Shown here: in pieces, positions 48,822 to 57,534 of the stretch
Layout of the letters: the number at the start of each line of letters is the position of its first letter
Position numbering within the stretch: position 1 is the first letter of the stretch
Assembly (NCBI RefSeq): GCF_000209165.1
Contig: NC_009068.1
Coordinates: 620,001 to 684,000, forward strand
DNA: 64,000 bases
Reading direction: 5' to 3'
From: Scheffersomyces stipitis CBS 6054
Taxonomy: Eukaryota; Ascomycota; Pichiomycetes; Serinales; Debaryomycetaceae
Position numbers and translations under genes: made by a program
The notes under the pieces: generated by a model
Database searches by the model: none
The model's input: the letters and a program-made list of their open reading frames with translations, nothing else
What the model was told of the DNA's origin: nothing

Positions 48822-50501
48822 ATGACTCCTCCTTCAGCAAACACCCTCAAGGACTCCGTTTCGTCCGTCGAATCGTTCACAAAGATCGACAAGGCCACCC
48901 CCTCGGCTTCCACCAAGGCTTCTGAGTCCATCTTGAAGTACACTGCTTTGGACGACATTCCTGTTGGAGTCAAGAAGCTTACTGACTCGTTCCACAAGAA
49001 TGGAAAGACTCACTCCATCCAGTACAGATTGAACCAGTTGAGAAACCTCTATTTTGTCATCAAGGATAACCAGGATGCCATCTGCGATGCCCTCTTCAAG
49101 GATTTCGGCAGAGTGCCTACTGAGTCGCAGATCTTGGAAATCGATGGAAGCTTGAACGAGTTGGTGCACACCATGGCCAACTTGCACAACTGGTTGAAAC
49201 CCGAACCTGTCAAGGACTTGCCCATTACATTGAAGCTGAATCCTATCTACATTGAAAGAATTCCCTACGGAGTTGTGTTGATCATCTCTCCCTTCAACTA
49301 CCCATTCTTCCTCTCATTTTCAGCCATCATTGGGGCCATTGCTGCTGGTAACGTGGTTGTGTTCAAGCCCTCCGAATTGACCCCACACTTTTCGCAGTTG
49401 TTCACTAACTTGTTGTCTGAGGCTCTTGATGATGACCTTTTGTTCACCATAAACGGTTCGATTCCCGAGACCACGAAGGCCTTGGAACAGAAGTACGACA
49501 AGATCATGTACACCGGTAATAACGCTGTAGGAACCATTATCGCCAAGAAGGCTGCCGAGACTTTAACTCCTGTCATCTTAGAGTTGGGAGGAAAGTCACC
49601 AGCGTTTGTCTTGGACGATCTTTCTGAAAAGGAGTTGACCGTCGTAGCCAGAAGAATCGCATGGGGTAGATTTACCAATGCTGGTCAAACCTGTGTGGCC
49701 GTGGACTATGTTTTGGCTCATGACTCTATCAAAGAGAGATTGGTTCGCGAGATCGTCAAGGTGGTCAAGGAGGAGTTCTATCCAGAACTTAACAAAGACA
49801 ACAAGGACTTCACCCACATTATCCACGACCGTGCTGTATCCAACTTATCCAAGATCATCAAGACCACCAAGGGTAAGATTGTTGTTGGAGGTGATGTAGA
49901 CGAAGCCTCGAGGTACGTGGCTCCAACTGTCGTGGACAATGTAGACTGGGACGACTCTACCATGAAGGGCGAGATCTTTGGTCCTATCTTGCCTATCTTG
50001 TCGTACAGCTCTTTGGATGAAGCTTTGTCAAGATTGCAGAGTCGTCATGACACTCCTTTGGCACAGTATATCTTCACTGGTGGATCGACTTCCCGTGCTA
50101 AGAACCCTAAACTTAACAAGATCTCACAGCAGATCAGATCCGGTGGTGCTGTCATTAACGATGTCTTGATGCACGTAGCCTTAACTAATGCCCCATTCGG
50201 AGGTATTGGTAGTTCCGGTTCGGGATCGTACCATGGTTGGTTTTCTTTCCGTGCATTTACTCATGAGAGAACCACCATGGAACAAAAGTTGTGGAACGAC
50301 TTTGTTTTGAAGGCTAGATACCCTCCTTTCACAGAAAAGAACCAGAAGTTGGTCAGTGCTTCACAGACAGACTACAACGGTAAGGTCTGGTTTGATAGAC
50401 AAGGGGACGTCAGAGTCAAGGGTCCATCGGGCTTGTTCAGCACTTGGACTTCTGTTGCTGGTGTCGCAGCCTTGATCTACTACTTTGTTGGTAATTTGTA
50501 G
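48822..50501 (+). CDS. HFD1: Membrane-anchored fatty aldehyde dehydrogenase (Hfd1)
   Basis: 559 residues, against 532 in S. cerevisiae. The ALDH class-3 fold is clear: cofactor region IIVISPFNYP-type (VVLIISPFNYPFFLSF), KPSE, TGNNAVG, catalytic-base Glu254 in LELGGKSP and nucleophile Cys291 in NAGQTCVAVD. The C-terminal 20 residues hold a hydrophobic anchor (VAGVAALIYYFVGN), as in tail-anchored Hfd1/ALDH3A2. It oxidises hexadecenal from sphingosine-1-phosphate breakdown and 4-hydroxybenzaldehyde for coenzyme Q. About 40 Ser/Thr-rich N-terminal residues precede the fold. It converges with SVF1, another gene tied to sphingolipids. Confidence 0.9.
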   Translation: MTPPSANTLKDSVSSVESFTKIDKATPSASTKASESILKYTALDDIPVGVKKLTDSFHKNGKTHSIQYRLNQLRNLYFVIKDNQDAICDALFKDFGRVPTESQILEIDGSLNELVHTMANLHNWLKPEPVKDLPITLKLNPIYIERIPYGVVLIISPFNYPFFLSFSAIIGAIAAGNVVVFKPSELTPHFSQLFTNLLSEALDDDLLFTINGSIPETTKALEQKYDKIMYTGNNAVGTIIAKKAAETLTPVILELGGKSPAFVLDDLSEKELTVVARRIAWGRFTNAGQTCVAVDYVLAHDSIKERLVREIVKVVKEEFYPELNKDNKDFTHIIHDRAVSNLSKIIKTTKGKIVVGGDVDEASRYVAPTVVDNVDWDDSTMKGEIFGPILPILSYSSLDEALSRLQSRHDTPLAQYIFTGGSTSRAKNPKLNKISQQIRSGGAVINDVLMHVALTNAPFGGIGSSGSGSYHGWFSFRAFTHERTTMEQKLWNDFVLKARYPPFTEKNQKLVSASQTDYNGKVWFDRQGDVRVKGPSGLFSTWTSVAGVAALIYYFVGNL

Positions 50502-50987
50502 GTATTGAGAATGTATAGTTATGATGTTTTATAAGTATGTGTCATGAAGGAGTGTAGATCTTACGACTATGTGTGTTGGCTACGTCTGATAATTGAGATG
50601 TAAAGGTTATTCTATAAATGGTGATATAGTAGTTAGTGCTGTATGTGACTTTGAGCTCTATATGTATTGGTATAGATACTTCTGATTATACGATAATACT
50701 ATTTATGATGAGACAATATGGATGTTGAGCTATGTATGATATTAGATATATGATTATATATGGCTATACACGTAGATTACACCGTATAAGATTATTGCTT
50801 TATATGTAATTGCTATACTATATATATTATTAATTTATGTGATTATGGCTATATAAAATTATTAGTAAAGGAAGCTATCGAGTATACTACATATCGAGGT
50901 CTTAGTCGTGAACGAGTTAACTATTAGAATATCATTAGGGAGCAAAGTAATTCAGTCTAAAACTACCGCTTTCAGCTGAGATGGCAT
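50502..50987. other. Convergent 3' region HFD1/SVF1
   Basis: 486 bp, very AT-rich with many TATATG/GATTATA words that can form short hairpins. Probably two terminators. No gene. Confidence 0.4.
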
Positions 50988-52145
50988 CTATTCAGAAATG
51001 AATGTGACTTCTGTGAATCCAAGACCCTTTTCCTTGTCCTGGCCCACTTCGATGTCAAATTCGTTGCAGTACTGGTAGATGTACGGCTTGGTTCCAACAA
51101 CACCAGAGACGATGTTTTTGACCAATTGCGGAATCTCTGCCATGACATCGACCCTCTCCACCAAAGTGGTCAAAGGACCGGAAACAGAACCTACGACAAC
51201 GTCGTCGTCCTTGGCCACTTCTTCCTTCTTGTCCTTGATGTACTTGAAGGTAATGGCTGTAGGCACGTGCCAGCCCACACCAGGATCCTCCTTGGGGTCT
51301 TGGTGGAGTACTACGTTGTTAATGGTGGCAAGGACGATTTCACCATCCTTAGAGATGATGCCGACGTTGACTTTGGTGTTGGCGTACGAAATAGGCGTAG
51401 TGAATTCCATTTGGACAGCTGAGTAGGTTTTCGAGTGGAAGTTCATGAAGTTCCAGGCCTTGGCAGCGTGGTGAGGCTTCATGCCCTGAAGAGCCATGAC
51501 AAACATGGTGTAGCCAGAAATTTCAAACGTCTGGGTTGGAGTCTTGACTGTGCCGTTAACGGTACATCTTGGCCAGAACAAGTGTCTCATCGAACCCCAG
51601 GGGTTTGCTACGTCATCACCGTAGTAAGTGGTTCCGTCTTTACCAAAGATGACACCGGGAGTCAACCGTGTCACAGTTAATTCTACAAGCGCCTCTTCGG
51701 TTACGTGCGACTTCAAGGTGTAAGTGGTATTGTCGTCGTTGAGTTCAAACGACACTTTGTCAGCGTAGAAGTTTGAGCCATCGGTGCGAAAGTTTTCCAA
51801 CTTGGTTGAAGTCCAGATGTTGTCTTCAGCCTTGTCTTCGTCGTGGTGAAACAAACGGAAAGTGAACTGTGCTGTAGTGTGAACGCCCATAAGGTTTGAA
51901 TGGATGATCTGCGCAAAGCCTGCGTACTTGTTGACCAAGTCGGTGAAGTAGAACGTCTGGGTCTCGACGTTGGTGTAGTCTAGACACAACCAGTTGAAGT
52001 CCTTGATGGTAGTATCTCTAGAGACAGCAACGTCACCATTACCATTGACGATAGAGTCGGTGATGGTGTGGATGGCTTCTCTTCCGTACTCAGGCTCGGC
52101 AGTGCCGGCCACGGCCGAAAGGCCAGATTGAACCCATTTCAACAT
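50988..52145 (-). CDS. SVF1: Survival factor Svf1
   Basis: 385 residues. The two-lipocalin Svf1 fold is recognised from FNWLCLDYTNVETQTFYFTDL, AGFAQIIHSNLMGVHTTAQFTFRLF, WGSMRHLFWPRC, FVMALQGMKPHHAAKAWNFMNF and CNEFDIEVGQDKEKGLGFTEVTFI, all diagnostic of this family. The N-terminus MLKWVQSGLSAVAG is a short amphipathic helix, as in Svf1, where it binds membranes. Svf1 protects from oxidative and cold stress and has been linked to ceramide transport from ER to Golgi. The Met-Leu start fits NatC acetylation. HFD1, also linked to sphingolipid turnover, is the convergent neighbour. Confidence 0.92.
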   Translation of the reverse strand: MLKWVQSGLSAVAGTAEPEYGREAIHTITDSIVNGNGDVAVSRDTTIKDFNWLCLDYTNVETQTFYFTDLVNKYAGFAQIIHSNLMGVHTTAQFTFRLFHHDEDKAEDNIWTSTKLENFRTDGSNFYADKVSFELNDDNTTYTLKSHVTEEALVELTVTRLTPGVIFGKDGTTYYGDDVANPWGSMRHLFWPRCTVNGTVKTPTQTFEISGYTMFVMALQGMKPHHAAKAWNFMNFHSKTYSAVQMEFTTPISYANTKVNVGIISKDGEIVLATINNVVLHQDPKEDPGVGWHVPTAITFKYIKDKKEEVAKDDDVVVGSVSGPLTTLVERVDVMAEIPQLVKNIVSGVVGTKPYIYQYCNEFDIEVGQDKEKGLGFTEVTFISE

Positions 52146-55100
52146 ATTGGTATATCTAGAGGTGTGTGAGATGGATAGAGATTAAGATGAGATTCAAATT
52201 CAAGAATTTCAGGTGATCAGATGATTCAAAACGATTTTGAGACGTTGCAATTTTCCAGCGATATCAACGTGAAGTATACAGTGCTAGGTGGCAAGCAGTA
52301 TAGACGTTGTAGAGTAGAAAACAGAACAATTGGGACGTTCTTCGTGGTGGAAAAAGAAGAGGCAATTGTGTAGAATTCATAACATTCGATCAGCTCTTCG
52401 CAAAGACAGTGCGGTACGGATGTTACGGATGGATTAGTGAAGAGTGCGAAGACTTTAGTGAGAAATAGCAACAGTTAACGAGAAATAGCGAGACAGACAA
52501 AATTCTGTAGCGAGAGTTAGCGACAAGTGCGAGAATCACACGCGACAAATGGACCGGTGGAGCAGGTGGTGGAAGAGAACAGTGAAAAATTCCCCAGCTA
52601 AGGGTAGACTGATTTGGTCCAGTGAGCAAAAACTCTCCCAGTTGGCATGAATGCCCTTTATCTTATCGTCAGAGCTGAGCCCAGATACTCATCTCTCGTA
52701 GTGGATCTGACATTGGCATCAGCTAGAAATTTCTTGAATTCCTTGAGCGAGTCTCAAGAACTCATCTCTCGGTGGAGATTGTTTGAATTCAATCTAAGTG
52801 ATAAAGAAGAGTAGCTTCATTTTTCTTTCTTTTCGATTTTATTAATTTCATTCTCATTATGTGCCCGTTTGACTGGCGCCGCCGATCCAATGGCTTCACC
52901 TCCATCGACTCGACCGCCATCCTCTTTCTTCATACTGCCCAATCAAACCTTCGTCTAAGCCCTATCCGGAAATGGTTGCAAGTCGTGTGCACACCACTTA
53001 CCAATCAGCGAAACCAGCTAAGTCTTCTCTGTCACACAATTCAGTTCATTCTGGCGGTATCTTCAGAGTCTACAGTGACTTGTCAATAAAGTTTATCAAC
53101 GAACCACCAGATGAAGATCAAAACTGCTAACTTCGCCAGCTCAAGAGCTGTTTACTATGGCCGGATGTCGTCTCGTCATGTCGCATGTCGCAATCTCACA
53201 ATTGCAATCTCCAAGAGGCAGTTGAAATAGCCACCAGCCATAGTTAAGGCAACTGGAAACTGTTCACAGTAGCCTCGAGCTCTGCAGTACATTCCCGTAT
53301 ATCCCATTCCAGTCAATTCGTCTCCAAACGTATACAAAGAGGCGGAATCAGACTTGAGGCACAATGGCTGAAACTCTACCGAGTTTACGTGCAGGAACAG
53401 CACTCACCAGACCAGGCTTTTGGCAAGACAACCTGGCCACAGTTAAAGCTCGCTGCGACCGAAAACCAGGGGCTACGACTTCCCAGTTAGGTGCAACTAG
53501 AGACGATAGACCACCACCAGAATGCACCCTCCAGATAATCAGCAGGCACGGTCGTGTGCGGTGCAGCAGCTATTCGTGGGGATTTTCGGTAGACAATGGA
53601 AAATTGAAATTTGGGCCCAACGGCGCTGTCTGCAGGAGGCTAAGGATAAGAAAGAAAGAACTCAGAAAGTGCCCTAAAACGGCGGAAAAAGATGGCCAGA
53701 AGGGGTGAAGCTGCGGAAATGAGGCGGCTTTAGGGAGATTTTGCACCGGATCTGGTTCTGGAAGGATTTTAAAATTGACTATATGTTCACAGTGAAGGCA
53801 GAGAACCTCCTGGCGCTCAGCTGCCGGCGATTTGCACATTTTCCCCATTGGCCTAATTAGTATTTTTTCCAGTGTTGTATCTTCGTAATTGCCGCATTCG
53901 TGCGATACGAAGTTGTGTGCAGGTGGCGGGGCTGACCGTTCGTAATTAGTGAGAGTTTTTAGGGAGAGATAAGGTTGGCAGCTCCAGGGCCGTAGGAAAG
54001 TACCAGCAATTGAGATATGGACGTGGATGGCGAGAGAAGGAAAAGTCCTCTGCTGTGCGGTCGGAACCGAGAAATAGCCGGTGCAATTGGCTCGGTTGTC
54101 GAGAGAGATCTCGATCTGATTTCCGTGGTAAACGTCAGAACGTTCTGACGCGCAACGGCGGATATCGCCTACTACAATGAGGAGAACGCGGTGCAGGAGC
54201 GTAGCGAGAGCAACTGTAACGAGGTACTGGAGTGGGAGCTAGGGAGAAATAGTGGAGTTCGGAGTACGGAAGTGGGAGCAGCAGAAAGGAAGCGGAACTT
54301 CTCAGTAGAGCAACCACCACACTGGCCGGTGCTGAGTAGCTGTATGGCAGTAACCAAGTGCTCTTTCTACCAGGGTGCTAGGGAGCCATTATACCCTGCG
54401 GTCTGGATAATGCCACAGGCCCATTGTAAGGAGACTTCAGTTGCATGATAAACTTCTTCACAATAGCGGCTGTAGTACCGTAGTGCACTCAGATCCTCGC
54501 TACGTCACGCGTAGCACGAGAATCTCACCACAGGGTGGATTTGTATGATGCTCTGGCGAGGATCCACCGCGAGGTGCTCGCCAGAAGTCTGACCAAGCTG
54601 TAGCGGTGAAGTCTCGGTATCACCAAGCACTTCATCTCTGTCTTCTCTGTCTATACTGTCCTCTCTGTCTATACTGTCTTTACTGTCTCTACTGACTACG
54701 ATGTCCATCTCTCAGTCTGCTTCTATTTTACCTGGTCCTTATCTGTGGATCTCTGTGGATCTCTGTATTTCGCCATGTATATATACTGAACTTGTCTACC
54801 GGCCCTCTGCCTACCTTCCGCCTGTCTGCTCCTCTATCCTGCCTAGCTCTCTCCCTAGCGGCGTCCGACTTTAGTGACTCTTCTCTCACTACCGGCGGTT
54901 CCACCGCCTGCACACCGCATCCCACAATTTGTACGCTGCTAAAATTAATATTATTATTATTCTGCTCAGTATTATTATTTTTCACTAACCTGATTCTGCG
55001 CTCCAAGTCTGACCCATAGAGAAATGCTGATACTAATAAATTTGGCAAATATTCTATTACTCATTCTCCTCTTTATCAGCTCCCTTTCTTGTTACTCGTC

Positions 55101-55311
55101 GTCACTGGCTGTTCCTCAGACACCATCGCTACTTCACCGCGCCAGCTGCCTCGCTCCGCACCTTCACACCCACCTCTCTTCCCTGCTTTATCACATTTCC
55201 CTGGTCCAGTCGTTGCTCACTAAAATACCCTCACATCCTCGCTAATCGTCACATATTTCCACCACTGCTTCGACCCAACCACACGATTTTCCACACCTTT
55301 TGGCCCATCAC
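52146..55311. other. Long gene-free region between SVF1 and the ELL-like gene
   Basis: 3.2 kb, less AT-rich than most spacers here. It holds CCATAGTTAAG at 53238-53248, an 18-bp perfect palindrome at 54133-54150, short CT-rich repeats at about 54640-54690 and TATATATA at about 54777. Small open frames include 53364-53708 (+, ATG in ACAATG context, 114 codons) and 55024-55245 (+, possible upstream ORF). None shows a domain. Confidence 0.45.
54133..54150. repeat. 18-bp perfect palindrome with HSE-like core
   Basis: CGTCAGAACGTTCTGACG reads the same on both strands. Its centre AGAACGTTCT fits the heat shock element nGAAnnTTCn. Confidence 0.7.
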
Positions 55312-57262
55312 ATGTCGCTAACAATACGAACACTACCCCCTGTGGCCCGGGACTCGCCTCCTGTGGTGATAGCCATCAAACTCAACGCTACTATCCTCTC
55401 CCACTTCAAACACTGCATCTCCCACAGCACCACTCCCAAGCTAGTGGTGAAAAACGGCAACTATGTAAGTATACGAAAACACATCTCAATGAACCACAGA
55501 CACCAGCATAGGTATGAGGTCTACTTCATATCAATATCGCTAATTGCCATGCAATGTCACACTTCTGTCTGGTTCACGATGTCTCCAATCTCGGGTCTTT
55601 GATCTTTGATTTGGCCATTGATAATCTTTTACTAACGTTCAGTCTATTAAAATCGACGACAACTTGTCGTTTCCCTGTGTCAAGATCCCAGAGAACTTGA
55701 ATGTCGATGTGTACAACTCCGACTGCGGCTATGACGGCCGTCTCTCCACCAAACTAAATGCCATCACTGACTCCAAACAGATCAAACTGGTCACCAGCAG
55801 CATCTCTGAAGACGAAAAAGCTCGAGATACCACAGCATCTTCAGCCGTTTCAAATGGTTCCAACTCCTCGTATTCTTCAAGCTCTTCATATTCAAATTCT
55901 GCAGCCACTGCTCATAATATCCGTTCATATGGCACCACGAGTTCCGACACGTCTGCTGACATAACAACCAAGTTTCTTAACTACTTGTCGCTAGGACCGA
56001 TGTCCGAGTCAAATATCGTATCGACACTCGGAATCCAACCCCTGACCTTCACCAAACTCATTCAAGATTATGCGAATGTCTACAATCCTCACGACTCGTT
56101 CACGAGCGATGATAAGTTTCCCGTACGCGGAAACTCCGCTGATGACGTCAAACGTTACATCCTCAAAGACAGAGCATACAAGGAGTTGAAGCCGTGGCTC
56201 TGGCGACATTATAGCGACCACGAGAGAACTCTTATCATCGAAAACATACACCATGCATTGACCAGACTCGGCTATTCCGAAACCCATCCTCTTCGTAGGA
56301 AGATATGTGAAAACGACAGTAACAACTCTAATGATGATGACGATAAAAAGCCAAGCAGTCTCGGAGGTGGTTTTCTCATCAGTAGTAAAAAGAACTTCCG
56401 CAAATCTCAAACTGAACTGCCCAAGATGTCTACGCTTAAAATTGAAGAAAGGGCTTCCAAAAAGACTGGAACGTCTACAGCAGTCAATTCTCCGGCTATA
56501 AATACGACTAATAATGGTTCTCCGCAGAAGAGAACTTCGCCATTGCCTAGTAACAAGAGAAAATTGTCGACTTCCTCTTCCTCGTCTTCTTCAGATGAAG
56601 AAAAGAACTCCAAGAGATTGAAACATGAACCTTATACATCCCCATCTTCTGAAGAAATCGAAGACGATTCGTCCGGAAACATATCTGGCTCTACTGTAAC
56701 ATCTAATATCAGCTCCAGCAGCAACAATTCTACCAGTTCTGTCTTGCGTAACACTCCACGTATCAGATCTAACGATTCGGTCCCATTGCCTCCATCTTCT
56801 ACCATTTCAACTTCAAAAAGAATGGACTATTACACTAATCTTGCCATGAAGTTCAAGTTCAAGTACAAGGAGTATGAGACACTCTACCAGAAACTCAAGA
56901 ACGCCACACCTGCAAAGTCTACTGATGCCAACAAGAAGGCACTTGTCAAACTCTTTGAGTTGCATTCGCAGCTCTCACAATGGAAAAAGACACTTTGGGA
57001 CTTTGACAATGAAATCAAGCTGAAGTCAAACATCATGAACTTGTCCAAGCACAAGAAGTCGACACTCAAGTCTAAAGGATTGTCTGTAGAAGAAACTCGC
57101 TCCAACAGTGTAAGCCCCATCAACTTGTCCTTGAAGACTACTAGTCCAGCAATCGGTCTGATCAACGGAACAAATTTGAAATTCTCCCGTCAACTGACTC
57201 CGGTGTTGGCTGGAGCTACTTTGAGTGCTCCAAAAAAGCCAAAAATGTCGCTTGACTACTAA
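55312..57262 (+). CDS. ELL-like RNA polymerase II elongation factor, one intron
   Basis: Exons 55312-55464 and 55643-57262 give 590 residues. The 178-nt intron has donor GTAAGT, branch TACTAAC at 55630-55636 and acceptor CAG. Splicing joins VVKNGNY to SIKIDDNLSF in frame. The N-terminus (VVIAIKLNATIL, FPCVKIPENLNVDVYN) and a winged-helix-like block (FLNYLSLGPMSESNIVSTLGIQPLTFTKLIQDYANVY) resemble the ELL N-terminal domain. The C-terminal MDYYTNLAMKFKFKYKEYETLYQKL...FELHSQL block resembles the ELL/occludin homology domain. The middle is Ser-rich and disordered, with basic patches. ELL raises pol II elongation; S. pombe has Ell1, while S. cerevisiae has no obvious one. The assignment is by pattern and moderately secure. 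Confidence 0.65.
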
Positions 57263-57534
57263 ATTCTATTCTCCATGCTAGCCTATTCGTTCTCCTGAGA
57301 AAAGAATAGCAATGTCTTTGCATTTAACTTATCAAAACTTTTTTATCACTTTTGCATTCAAGGCTTGGTACCTTATGGTAAACATATATAAGTATACAAT
57401 TACTTTGGGATAATAATACATATAATTAATCTTTAAATACTTTTCAAATAAAGGACTCTAAGACAATTAAACAATTAACTAATGGCAAATTGAAAGATTC
57501 TGGACAATGAACCGTCTGGTAAACCATTAACCAT

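Noticed and set aside
53364..53708. 114-codon frame with ATG in good context
   Set aside because: No recognisable domain, atypical composition rich in Arg/Cys/Pro compared with real genes here, and an overlapping antisense frame. Kept only as a weak possibility.
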